64,000 nucleotides of DNA from Bufo bufo (lineage: Eukaryota; Chordata; Amphibia; Anura; Bufonidae). This document shows, one piece after another, positions 20,585 to 31,960 of this stretch. The stretch covers positions 412,352,299-412,416,298 of the forward strand of contig NC_053392.1 of NCBI RefSeq assembly GCF_905171765.1, written 5' to 3'. The notes beneath the pieces were generated by a model. The model did no database searches, was not told where the DNA came from, and worked only from the letters and a program-made list of their open reading frames with translations. A program made the position numbers and the translations under genes. Numbering within the stretch: the first letter of the stretch is position 1; every line of letters begins with the position of its first letter.

Positions 20585-22804
20585 TCAAAATAGATCTTTT
20601 TCATAATTGCAGATAAATCTTTCACGGTTATCAAGCACCAATATACAAGAATGAGAAAGACAAAACGCAAACATGCAGGGGGACCGGGGGCAAGCCACAG
20701 ATCCCAGCTCTCTCACCTGAACTCGATATTGAGACCCCTGGGATGCAGGCTATCCAAATCATATATCCAGCGTAACTCTCTTTTCTTCAAGTGTGTCAGG
20801 CGATCACCACCTCTTCTAGGAAGCCTAACCTGATCAATGATCCAGCATCTTAGATCACGCTCGGTATGTCAGAGGGATCCAAAATGTCTGGACACTGGTA
20901 GGTCAGTACGTTTCTTCCTTATAGAATTCCTGTGGTTATTCAACCTTACTTTCAGTTCTGTGGAAGTTTCCCCAACATATAATAGGTTACAGGGACAAGC
21001 CAACACATAAACTACATATGACGAGGAACAGTTTAGATGGAACTTTATTGGATACTCTTTATTGGTAAGCGGGTGTGTGAAAGATCTAGTTTTACATATA
21101 TATCGACAATTGACACAACCGAGACACGGATAACATCCAAGTCCCGGCTGTGTCAATGTCCGCTGTATGCTGGTTTTCTTTGGACCTGCATCCGCTCTGA
21201 CCAAATGGTCTTTAAGATTTTTGTTTTTACGGTACGATAAAAGGGGCGGAAGTTTAAATTCTGGTACATCTTTAATAGACCTGCTTAGGATACCCCAGTT
21301 GTCCTTCAGGATACGTCCTATCTCCATACTACATCCAGAATATGTGGACATAAATGGTATCCTCTGTGTTTTTATAGAGGTGGTATGTGTTGTTTCAGTA
21401 TTCATATGTAAGATTTTGTTCTTATGTACATCTAATAATCTGCGAGGATAACCCCGTTCCCTAAATTTATCTGACATCGTGTCCAGTGTAGTCTCCAACT
21501 CAGTGTGGTCTGAAACAATGCGTTTCGTACGGAGGAACTGCGAATGGGGGAGGTGTTTAACTAGGCTGCGTGGATGATTACTTTCATAACGTAGGATAGT
21601 ATTTCTATCTGTCGATTTGACATATAAGCCTGTACCAACCATACCATCAATTAGCTTGACATTCGTGTCTAGAAATGACAGTTGCGTTTTAGAATTTGAT
21701 ATAGTATACTGAAGATCAGGATCTATATCATTCAAATATGTGTGAAACTCCCTCAATTGTGGTTCAGTGCCAGACCACAGGAGGAAGACGTCATCTATGT
21801 ACCGCCACCACCTAACAACGTGTTGAAAGTGGTGGGATACATAGATAAAGTCCTCCTCCATGTGGCGCATATAAACATTTGCGTACGTTGGGGCCACATT
21901 GGACCCCATCGCAACGCCGCGTTTCTGATTAAAGAAGATATCTTGAAACAAGAAATAATTGTTTTCAAGAACCAATCTCAATAGGGTATTTATGAAACAT
22001 TTTGCATTCTGTGTTATGGGTGAACCATCCAAGTATTTATTGACTGCAGAGATGCCCTTCTCATGCCCTATTGACGTGTATAAGGAAACAACGTCAAAGG
22101 ACACGAGAGTGACACCCTGCAAGTCACCAGCTTCAACTGACCTCAGTTGTTGCAGAAAGTCGCCTGTGTCTTTAATGTAAGATGGATATTCTACTGAAAA
22201 CAGAATCAGAACCAGATACGATGGGACAGCCGGGAGGGTCCACAAGACTTTTGTGGACCTTGGGTAGTACATATATTACAGGAGTGATGGGGGATCCCAC
22301 CGTCAAGTACTCCCTCAATCCCTCATCTATGATACCCCCGGCCACCGCATCAGAAAGACTCTTATTGATTATGTTCATAATGCGAAATTTCGGATCGCTC
22401 TGCAATACACTATACACATTTGTATCATTCAATTGTCGTTCAATTTCTCTGATGTATTTGTGTGTGTCAAGAACAACTACCCCGCCGCCCTTATCAGCCG
22501 GCTTAATGGTCAATAGGGGGTTGTTCTTGAGTTCGGAAAGGGCCTCAATCTCTGCAGTAGTCAGATTAGGATTGCATAATCGTGCCTCATCCCCAAATGT
22601 GGATTTCAGAATTCTGACGTCTCTCTGAACTGCAGAGATGTAGGCCTCAACCGCAGGTACATCTATATTAGGAAAAAAAGCACTTTTGTTAGTTAAATTC
22701 AATCCTTTAAGTGAGAATTCGCTGGAGCATATTTGTGTACTTGCAATACGTCCCTTAAAGAACACTTTCAATTTAATTAAACGAAAAAAATCATTCAAAT
22801 CCAT
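20585..22804 (-). pseudogene. Penelope-like RT + GIY-YIG endonuclease, minus-strand copy
   Basis: Read on the minus strand, the N-terminal part begins MDLNDFFRLIK and includes the conserved LTIKPADKGGGVVV and TPVIYVLPKVHKS. RT follows, with FDVVSLYTSI, GVAMGSNVAPTYA and the catalytic YIDDVFLLW. A Cys-rich linker (CYPCLGCVNC) and the GIY-YIG nuclease (YVVYVLACPCNLLYVGE, then RLNNHR) close the protein. Lesions are a deletion with frameshift near 22175-22190, between SRISI and YIKDTGD, and an Arg codon changed to TGA at 20869-20871. Retention of the endonuclease places it among EN(+) Penelope-like elements; the linker is compatible with the Neptune group. Confidence 0.9.
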
Positions 22805-22831
22805 CTCTAAATCAAACCAGTTTACCTTAGT

Positions 22832-23137
22832 GAGGGAGTTTCACACATATTTGAATGATATAGATCCTGATCTTCAGTATACTATATCTTATTCTAAAAC
22901 GCAACTGTCATTTCTAGACACGAATGTCAAGCTAATTGATGGTATGGTTGGTACAGGCTTATATGTCAAATCGACAGATAGAAATACTATCCTACGTTAT
23001 GAAAGTAATCATCCACGCAGCCTAGTTAAACACCTCCCCCATTCGCAGTTCCTCCGTACGAAACGCATTGTTTCAGACCACACTGAGTTGGAGACTACAC
23101 TGGACACGATGTCAGATAAATTTAGGGAACGGGGTTA
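22832..23137 (+). pseudogene. out-of-order RT segment duplicated at the palindrome centre
   Basis: This 306-bp segment encodes REFHTYLNDIDPD through SDKFRERGY and is nearly identical to 23547-23852. It joins directly to sequence that belongs about 700 bp upstream in the normal order (FLQQLRSVEAG). The join at 23137/23138 keeps an open frame, which makes a spuriously long reading frame. Confidence 0.85.
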
Positions 23138-24713
23138 CTTTCTGCAACAACTGAGGTCAGTTGAAGCTGGTGACTTGCAGGGTGTCACTCTCGTGTCCTT
23201 TGACGTTGTTTCCTTATACACGTCAATAGGGCATGAGAAGGGCATCTCTGCAGTCAATAAATACTTGGATGGTTCACCCATAACACAGAATGCAAAATGT
23301 TTCATAAATACCCTATTGAGATTGGTTCTTGAAAACAATTATTTCTTGTTTCAAGATATCTTCTTTAATCAGAAACGCGGCGTTGCGATGGGGTCCAATG
23401 TGGCCCCAACGTACGCAAATGTTTATATGCGCCACATGGAGGAGGACTTTATCTATGTATCCCACCACTTTCAACACGTTGTTAGGTGGTGGCGGTACAT
23501 AGATGACGTCTTCCTCCTGTGGTCTGGCACTGAACCACAATTGAGGGAGTTTCACACATATTTGAATGATATAGATCCTGATCTTCAGTATACTATATCA
23601 AATTCTAAAACGCAACTGTCATTTCTAGACACGAATGTCAAGCTAATTGATGGTATGGTTGGTACAGGCTTATATGTCAAATCGACAGATAGAAATACTA
23701 TCCTACGTTATGAAAGTAATCATCCACGCAGCCTAGTTAAACACCTCCCCCATTCGCAGTTCCTCCGTACGAAACGCATTGTTTCAGACCACACTGAGTT
23801 GGAGACTACACTGGACACGATGTCAGATAAATTTAGGGAACGGGGTTATCCTCGCAGATTATTAGATGTACATAAGAACAAAATCTTACATATGAATACT
23901 GAAACAACACATACCACCTCTATAAAAACACAGAGGATACCATTTATGTCCACATATTCTGGATGTAGTATGGAGATAGGACGTATCCTGAAGGACAACT
24001 GGGGTATCCTAAGCAGGTCTATTAAAGATGTACCAGAATTTAAACTTCCGCCCCTTTTATCGTACCGTAAAAACTAAAATCTTAAAGACCATTTGGTCAG
24101 AGCGGATGCAGGTCCAAAGAAAACCAGCATACAGCGGACATTGACACAGCCGGGACTTGGATGTTATCCGTGTCTCGGTTGTGTCAATTGTCGATATATA
24201 TGTAAAACTAGATCTTTCACACACCCGCTTACCAATAAAGAGTATCCGATAAAGTTCCATCTAAACTGTTCCTCGTCATATGTAGTTTATGTGTTGCCTT
24301 GTCCCTGTAACCTATTATATGTTGGGGAAACTTCCACAGAACTGAAAGTAAGGTTGAATAACCACAGGAATTCTATAAGGAAGAAACGTACTGACCTACC
24401 AGTGTCCAGACATTTTGGATCCCTCAGACATACCGAGCGTGATCTAAGATGCTGGATCATTGATCAGGTTAGGCTTCCTAGAAGAGGTGGTGATCGCCTG
24501 ACACTCTTGAAGAAAAGAGAGTTACGCTGGATATATGATTTGGATAGCCTGCATCCCAGGGGGTCTCAATATAGAGTTCAGGTGAGAGACCTGGGATCTG
24601 TGGCTGGCCCCCGATCCCCCTGCATGTTTGCGTTTTGTCTTTCTCATTCTTGTATATTGGTGCTTGATAACCGTGAAAGATTTATCTGCAATTATGAAAA
24701 AGATCTATTTTGA
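23138..24713 (+). pseudogene. Penelope-like RT + GIY-YIG endonuclease, plus-strand copy, 5'-truncated
   Basis: This copy carries RT from FLQQLRSVEAG, the YIDDVFLLW catalytic motif (about 23500), the CYPCLGCVNC linker and an intact GIY-YIG domain (YVVYVLPCPCNLLYVGE at about 24280). It lacks the N-terminal part present in the facing copy. A Lys codon has become TAA at 24075-24077. The 20869 stop of the other arm is an Arg codon here. Confidence 0.9.
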
Positions 24714-25376
24714 AAATAAAATATTTTTTCTCTGCTTTTTAGGATTTTATATTTTCACTAAATTGGATGTGGATCCTAGAACCAGACCCTTTGGAAGCTA
24801 TGCGACCCGAGGTGGACATCAGCGTTCTTGTATTAATGCGTTACTCCAGATATGTCATTATATTTTAACAAGATAAGGCTGTTGGCATAATTGAGGGATT
24901 GTCCCTCCACGACTGCTATTTTTCTGGCAAATGTGCTGGTGATTGCGTGCGGGGATCATAATCATGTCCGCCTCTGGCTCCCATGGCGCTTTAGTCAGGT
25001 GTCCCGCCCATTTGGACGGGACCCCTGTCTATTTGCTGATATATGTAGGAGATCCCTGCAGCGGTCGGTGACATGATTGTTTCGTGTTGACAACAGTTAA
25101 ATAGACAACCTGTACGTAACCTTTTGGTATCTTTCCCTTAAGTAAAATGGCGCTCTCATATCGACCCAGGCAGAGCGCATGCGCTTGACCTTTACACTGT
25201 GATGCATCGGATGATGTCAGTGTGGTCATGCGCATCGAGGAGCTAGAGACGCACAAAGAACGCCATGGTATATGCGGGCCCCATCGCTTTCCACGGTCTG
25301 TTTTCTGTGATCCACTTTCATCACATTATCACTTATATAATTGTGATTTTAGCTTAGATGAAGTATCGTATACATT

Positions 25377-25672
25377 TTAATTCACTTTGTAGGGATGGCA
25401 TCCCTTAGTCATGAATTGTATACCACTGTTCACTTTATGCACATGCACTTTATCTGTATTGTTATGCATCGGATGTTTGCAATTGTAATTGATTGTAACC
25501 ACACCCTTATGGGTTGGACACTTTGTAAATGCCTTTATAATGCTTTCACTTTCACTGTTACCATGCTTGAGGAAGGCTCTTGTGAGCCAAAACGTCGCAA
25601 GACTTGCCATATTATGGGTGAATAAACCACTTGCCGATTTTACCACTATCTTGGAGTGCAGTCCTACTTCTT
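25377..25672 (+). repeat. Penelope-A terminal repeat (pLTR), plus orientation
   Basis: Inverted partner of 19620-19920. The hammerhead-like motif at 25564-25599 reads TTGAGGA, GGCTC, GAGCC and AAAACGTC, so the conserved GAAA has become AAAA. Confidence 0.8.
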
Positions 25673-25676
25673 TGTT

Positions 25677-25678
<2 letters not shown>

Positions 25679-25733
<55 letters not shown>
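25679..25733. repeat. (AT)n microsatellite
   Basis: A dinucleotide run of about 54 bp between Penelope-A and Penelope-B sequence. A matching run lies on the far side of Penelope-B at 30589-30640. Confidence 0.95.
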
Positions 25734-25734
<1 letters not shown>

Positions 25735-26640
25735 CAAAATATGAGGCAGCACTCCAGACGTTTAGGTGAAAAAGAAAGTGGATCCTTTATTCCCCTCTGC
25801 AACGTTTCAACCGATCAATGCGGTCTTTATCAAGCATGGTTACAAGTGTCATACAGGGGTATATATACCCAGAATGCATAGTGATAACACAAGTGAAAAT
25901 TATTCAATTACATCAATAAAATACATAAAAACAACTGAGAAATATCAACAAATGTCACAATAGTAAAAGAGACATAGCAGTGATACCATACAACATGTGC
26001 ATGTATTGTGAATCAATCTTGTACATGATCATATCAGTGCTGTAGCCTAAATATTGTAAATAGGGCTAATTGTGCCAGTGATACACCACATGTGCAAAGC
26101 GTGTATAATCATAATCATGATAAAAAACAAAGAAAACTCACACAGCGGTAGACGACTAGCGGCGCCAAAATCCGCGTCCTCCAGAGCCAACAGCGCATGT
26201 CCTGAAACCTAGCAACGTCACCCAAAACAAGCAAGGAGACGTCACTCCGTTCACGGGACGGATCACATGACCGACCACGTGACCAAAGCAACTCCCACAG
26301 AACTCGTCAACGGGCGGCGCTGGACAACGTCATTACGGAGGAGGAGCAACAGGCGTCAGAGGGCCAACAACGTCAGATAACTGGCGTCGTTGCCCCAGTA
26401 ACCAACCGCACACCCCCGCACGTAAGACATGCCCCAGCCAAGGGAGGACAGACACTGCCGGAACCAAAAATCGAGAACAGGAGAGACAGAGGGCACAACT
26501 TAGTAATAAAGAGAATTAAAGCAATAAATGTCTACTGCAAAAGGTAAATAGAATAGACATATGAGATCGCTGTGATTCTGGCTAGAAATCTGAGTGAACG
26601 TGGTACAATGTATATCAGCACCATAATGATAAAGATCAGT
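25735..26640 (-). repeat. Penelope-B terminal repeat, minus orientation (3' end)
   Basis: Reverse complement of 29690-30588 with few differences. A hammerhead-like motif (minus strand) lies at 25800-25838: TTGATAA, a GACCG/CGGTT stem and GAAACGTT. From 26641 to 27157 is the 3' untranslated tail of the element; nothing else is recognisable there. Confidence 0.75.
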
Positions 26641-27157
26641 GCCATACAACTGAATAGGACAAACCAGAGAAAATAGGGAGGAGCCACCGGCTGTTCCACT
26701 TCCATGAGAACAACCATAGCCACACATCAGGTCAGTGGTCCAGGACATGTCTATGCCCTGAACCACAGCACCCACTATCACCCAAAACTCTCTACATTGA
26801 TACAATGAATCTATAAATACCACCACTCATTATCAAAAGCCATCAACAGACGTCCAACATAATAGATATTGATAGGTTATATAGTATATGTGATAAATCT
26901 AATAATTGTGCCCCATGGTTCCCCACATTCACTAGATGATATAGAGGGAGAGCCACAAGATTCCGGAGCCGCAGGAAGTCAAAACCGCTGAAGAAGCATT
27001 GATAGAGATAATCTAAAAAGAACAAACAAAAAAAGGTTAAACAACTGTAAAACCAATTATTGTAGCACATAGTGAGATAGATGACACCTATTAGTCTCAC
27101 CCATACACACATACAACAAGAGAAAGAAAGAAACAGAGGCAAAGAATAGGCCCCACC

Positions 27158-29700
27158 TTATAACACACTCCACTTAAAATCAACATTAAGACCAGTGGGT
27201 CTCAGGGTGTTAAGGCGATGGATCCACCTAAGCTCTCTCTGCTTGAGAGCCAGTGTCCTATCCCCTCCCCGCCTGGACTGATTGATCTGATCCAAAATCA
27301 TAAATTTAAGATCCTTCTCCTTATGATTTGCTTCAACAAAATGTTTCGGAACTGGCAAGTCCTTTCTCTTGCGCCTAATCGAGAACCGATGATTGTTGAG
27401 ACGTGTCTTCATGTCACATGTGGTCTCAACATAGAGGAGACCACATGGACAGGAAAGCACATATACAACATATGAACTGTCACATGTTAGATAATGACCA
27501 ATTACAAATTGGGCTCCTGTTTGGGGATGAATGAATCTTTCACCCTTGATCATGTAAGAACAATTTACACAACCAAGGCAGGGATAGGATCCCTTTTTAC
27601 GAGGTCCAATGTAAGATTGTGTCAAAGTTTTAGTAGGAGTATCGGCCCGGACCAGTTTATCACGAAAACTGGTGGGGCGCTTATATGAAAGAAGAGGAGG
27701 CACAGTGAAAGCTGTAATGTTTTGGAGATTACTCCTGAGTATGGGCCAATGTTTGCGGACAATTTTAGCAATTAGCCCACTTTGTTCTGAATAAGTGGAG
27801 ATGAATGGATACCTCTCCACTTTATTCAGTGTGACCTCTGGTGACAACTGTTGTCTGCCTCTGACCTTATCAAGATGTTTCTCATTAACAGAAGAAGGAT
27901 ATCCCCGTTCCCTGAATTTATGTGTCATCTGTGCATATCGATGTGGCAATTTCTCAACATCCTGACACCACCCTCTTAACCCTAAGAAGCTGACTAAAGG
28001 GCAATGAGTTGATGGTAGACCTAGGATGACAGCTGCTATAGTGCAATAATGTATTGCAATCAGTAGGCTTAGTAAAAATATCAGTGGACAATTTATCCCC
28101 AACTATAGAAACAGTGGTGTCAAGAAATTGTACATGGGTCCCAGAATAAACCAATGTAAATGCAATGTCCGGATCCAATCCATTCAGGAAATGATGAAAT
28201 AGCTCCAAAGAGGTAGAGTCACCACGCCAAATGAGGAAGACGTCGTCTATGTATCGCCACCACCCCACTACCTTACTGAAGTGGTGGGACACATAGACAA
28301 GGTCCTCCTCGAGGGCCGCCATGAAGACAGAAGCTATCCAAGAACAGGAAATAATTGTTCTTCAGGACCAAATCCAGTAATTGGACAATAAAGTCCTGAC
28401 AATCATGGGAGTAATCACTGCCAGATAATTGTCTCCGGACAGCAGATAAACCCCTCATATGATCGATGGAGGTGTATAGACTGGTGACGTCAAAGGACGC
28501 CACCAGACACCCATCGGGTAGTCTGATACCAGAGATTTTCACAAGAAAATCTCCCGTATCCCTGATATAGGATCTGGCACTGACTGCATAATGGCGAAGT
28601 ACATGATCCAAAAAGATGGAGATATTGGAAAAGATGGATCCGGTACCAGCAACAATGGGCCGACCAGGAGGGTCGACCATTGATTTGTGTATCTTAGGTA
28701 ACACGTATATGACAGGTGTCCGTGGATGTGGTATGATCAAAAAAGAATAAAGCTCATTGTCAATAATGTCCTGACAAAGCTGTATCAAGGACCCTCTTGA
28801 TACAACGAGCAATATCAAATCTCGGATCACCTGTCAAAACCCTGTATACACTCTCGTCACTCAATTGTCTCCTAATCTCCTGAAGGTACTTGGGGGTGTC
28901 CATGACAACAACCGCACCCCCCTTATCGGCGGGTTTGATCGTGAGGCTGTTGTCTTGGCAAAGTCCCTCAAGCACAACCACATCGGAGGAGGTCATATTG
29001 GGATGTCTCAATGGCATATCAGCAACCTCATTGCGTAAGGCCGCAATATCAACAGAGATAGCCTTCTTGAAGGTGTCAAGTACAGGTAAATTGCTGTGTG
29101 GTGAAAAATCACTTTTAGTAAAGAGTCCAAATGACCTCAATTTAAGCTCTGAATGTGTCAAAGGACTCGTGGATTGGTCAGTCGGAGGACGACCAGCAAA
29201 CCAAACCTTCAGTTCGATATTCCTATACAGGCGTTGCAGATCGACCTCCAACTGAAACCAATCAACTTTGGTGGAAGGACAAAAGGACAAGCCCTTAGAG
29301 AGCACATTAATTTGCACATCAGTTAAACATACTGAAGAGATATTTACCACAGTGGACATACAATCAGATGCATTATTCATGGGGCCTAATTGGCCTTCCT
29401 GCGTCGAGCCATGGGTTTCACCAGTTTTGGCGATTTTCGATTTACGCCATCTGTGGTGTCTGGCGCCACCCCGTCTGGTTCTTTTACCAGCATTGAACCC
29501 ATCCCTAAAAAAGAATCCGTAGAGGATGGATCATGCATAGCAGTAGGCACAGAATGTCCAGATTGTTGGATTTTACGATTCGGCGGCCGATATGCAGACA
29601 TCTGTTTCTTAGACCCATCATTAAGCCACGTGTAAACATTACCCTTAGCATAATCATCAGCGTCACGCTGCCATTTCTTTCTTTTGGTAGCCTCGTTATG
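27158..29700 (-). pseudogene. Penelope-like RT + GIY-YIG endonuclease (family B), decayed
   Basis: The N-terminal extension is read at about 29640-29390 (minus; MSAYRPPNRK, basic and proline-rich). The main protein then has LTIKPADKGGAVVV, TPVIYVLPKIHKS and FDVTSLYTSI, and catalytic YIDDVFLIW near 28255. A CYPCLGCVNC linker and the GIY-YIG domain (YVVYVLSCPCGLLYVE) follow. Stops and frameshifts separate the pieces near 29385, 28775 and 27960, and a deletion near 28320 removes the segment that in family A reads GVAMGSNVAPTYA. A glycine is missing from the YVGE part of the nuclease motif. The element is inactive. Confidence 0.88.
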
Positions 29701-30584
29701 GTGCTGATATACATTGTACCACGTTCACTCAGATTTCTAGCCAGAATCACAGCGATCTCATATGTCTATTCTATTTACCTTTGCAGTAGACATTTATTGC
29801 TTTAATTCTCTTTATTACTAAGTTGTGCCCTCTGTCTCTCCTGTTCTCGATTTTTGGTTCCGGCAGCGTCTGTCCTCCCTTGGCTGGGGCATGTCTTACG
29901 TGCGGGGGTGTGCGGTTGGTTACTGGGGCAACGACGCCAGTTATCTGACGTTGTTGGCCCTCAGACGCCTGTTGCTCCTCCTCCGTAATGACGTTGTCCA
30001 GCGCCGCTCGTTGACGAGTTCTGTGGGAGTTGCTTTGGTCACGTGGTCGGTCATGTGATCCGTCCCGTGACCAGAGTGACGTCTCCTTGCTTGTTTTGGG
30101 TGACGTTGCTAGGTTTCAGGACATGCGCTGTTGGCTCTGGAGGACGCGGATTTTGGCGCCGCTAGTCGTCTACCGCTGTGTGAGTTTTCTTTGTTTTTTA
30201 TCATGATTATGATTATACACGCTTTGCACATGTGGTGTATCACTGGCACAATTAGCCCTATTTACAATATTTAGGCTACAGCACTGATATGATCATGTAC
30301 AAGATTGATTCACAATACATGCACATGTTGTATGGTATCACTGCTATGTCTCTTTTACTATTGTGACATTTGTTGATATTTCTCAGTTGTTTTTATGTAT
30401 TTTATTGATGTAATTGAATAATTTTCACTTGTGTTATCACTATGCATTCTGGGTATATATACCCCTGTATGACACTTGTAACCATGCTTGATAAAGACCG
30501 CATTGATCGGTTGAAACGTTGCAGAGGGGAATAAAGGATCCACTTTCTTTTTCACCTAAACGTCTGGAGTGCTGCCTCATATTT

Positions 30585-30588
<4 letters not shown>
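29690..30588 (+). repeat. Penelope-B terminal repeat, plus orientation (inverted, 5' side)
   Basis: Inverted copy of 25735-26640. A hammerhead-like motif on the plus strand at 30483-30522 has TTGATAA in place of the consensus CTGANGA and then GAAACGTT. Confidence 0.75.

Positions 30589-30640
<52 letters not shown>
30589..30640. repeat. (AT)n microsatellite
   Basis: A dinucleotide run, the partner of 25679-25733 on the other side of Penelope-B. Confidence 0.95.
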
Positions 30641-30642
<2 letters not shown>

Positions 30643-30889
30643 AACAAAGAAGTAGGACTGCACTCCAAGATAGTGGTAAAATCGGCAAGTGGTTTATTCA
30701 CCCATAATATGGCAAGTCTTGCGACGTTTTGGCTCACAAGAGCCTTCCTCAAGCATGGTAACAGTGAAAGTGAAAGCATTATAAAGGCATTTACAAAGTG
30801 TCCAACCCATAAGGGTGTGGTTACAATCAATTACAATTGCAAACATCCGATGCATAACAATACAGATAAAGTGCATGTGCATAAAGTGC
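30641..30889 (-). repeat. Penelope-A terminal-repeat fragment
   Basis: It matches 19635-19870 in minus orientation (hammerhead-like block at 30721-30756, with TTTTGG in place of TTTCGG on the plus strand). It stops abruptly at about 30889, where copia integrase sequence starts. Confidence 0.8.
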
Positions 30890-31665
30890 AAAACACATAC
30901 GGTCGTGTGCATGTAGCCTTATATGGAACAGTTGTCTGGAACATAATTCCATGTTTCCTGAGAATGGCTTGTGTTTTACCACTTGTATATTCTGAGCCAT
31001 TATCTGTTCGTACTACTCAGAGCATCTTGCCAAATGTATTACTTGAGCGAGATACTCTTCTAATTTCTCTGGAACTTCATCCTTATTGTGAAGTAGAAAC
31101 ACTGTGGTATATCTGGAGTTATCATCAATGAAGGTCAGGAAGTACTTTTTCTTTTCTGGAGTTATAGTTTTCATTGGACCACAAAAATCTGAATTTATTA
31201 AGTCCAGAGGTTTTTGAGCTTTGCTGCTGTCCTAGTCATTTTTCCTTTAATACAGCTGGTACAGATAATTTTTTGATCACATGGATTAATCTTAATACCA
31301 CTTGCATAGTTATGCTCAACTGTTTTCTTTATTGTATCAGAATTTCTGTTCCTGAATCGTCTGTGCCAAGTGTGGATGCAGTTTGAATGTTTATCCTCTT
31401 TGGCTGTTTTAACCATTTCACTGCAGTTCAGCTGATATAGTTCATCTATGAGTTTAGCCTTTGCAAGCAAACAATACCCTTTTGTGATGATACAACTGTC
31501 ACCCTGAAATGTGACCACATTGCCTTGGTTAGTGAGTTTCTTTACTGACAAAAGGTTGCTTTCAAGATCTGGCACATACAGAACATTCCTCATATGGATC
31601 TTTTTAGGGATATCTGGAGAGATAGGACAGTATAGAAAGCCATCTCCTATTCCCACTAATTTCAT
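30890..31665 (-). pseudogene. copia protease end, GAG-pre-integrase and integrase core (truncated)
   Basis: On the minus strand the protein includes NVLYVPDLESNLLSVKKL, typical of the end of copia protease. CIHTWHRRF and CTSCIKGKMTR then give the HHCC zinc-binding region, and SDFCGPMKT with FLTFIDDNSRYTTVF gives the first catalytic aspartate region of integrase. A frameshift near 31200 separates the last two. Upstream, at about 31735-31785, the protease active site reads DSGATSHM. Confidence 0.85.
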
Positions 31666-31844
31666 GAATTGTCCATAGCTGTAGTTATCCTTTCTGTTCT
31701 GCTTTCATCAAGCTGAGTGAAGAAATGTCAGTCAGACGCATTTGTCATGTGACTTGTAGCACCTGAGTCCACACACCACGCTTACACAGAGGTGATACCA
31801 TTTTTGGATCCAAATGCACACTCCTTTGTTTCTATGACATTCTT

Positions 31845-31960
31845 AGGCTACATGCACACGGCAGTGTTTATTTGCGGTCCGCAAATAGCGGATCTGTGAT
31901 CCTGTTTTTTGTACATCCACATGCGTTCCGTTTGTCCGCAAGCTCAATCCACTTTGTTTT
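31845..31960. mobile_element. MITE fragment inside copia
   Basis: This block (TAGGCTACATGCACACGGC, then GCGGTCCGCAAATAGCGG) interrupts the protease/gag interval. It has one recognisable end and internal short palindromes like those of the MITE at 56075-56380. The other end is not clear. Confidence 0.45.

Larger units (their letters stand above)
19539..25678. mobile_element. Penelope-like element family A, head-to-head inverted pair
   Basis: A minus-strand copy (22804 down to about 19540) faces a plus-strand copy (22832 up to 25678). The arms 19650-22165 and 23138-25640 are near-identical inverted repeats covering RT, GIY-YIG and terminal (pLTR) sequence, with a centre of about 1 kb. Each arm ends beside an (AT)n run. 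Penelope-like elements often occur as inverted or partial tandem copies and favour AT-rich targets. The different disabling changes in the two arms suggest they diverged after duplication. Confidence 0.85.
25735..30588 (-). mobile_element. Penelope-like element family B with inverted terminal repeats
   Basis: A minus-strand RT/endonuclease unit lies between inverted copies of a roughly 0.9-kb terminal repeat (25735-26640 and 29690-30588). The whole element sits between AT microsatellites and inside Penelope-A terminal sequence (25672 on the left, 30640 on the right), so it inserted into Penelope-A or into an AT run between two Penelope-A ends. Confidence 0.8.

Noticed and set aside
22686..24077. 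A single 463-codon Penelope protein on the plus strand
   Set aside because: The first 146 bases are antisense to the facing copy, and residues up to SDKFRERGY are an out-of-order duplication, so it is a chimeric frame.
27158..29700. Group II intron or bacterial-type RT
   Set aside because: The KPADKGG motif, the YIDDVF active site and the C-terminal GIY-YIG nuclease are typical of Penelope-like elements.
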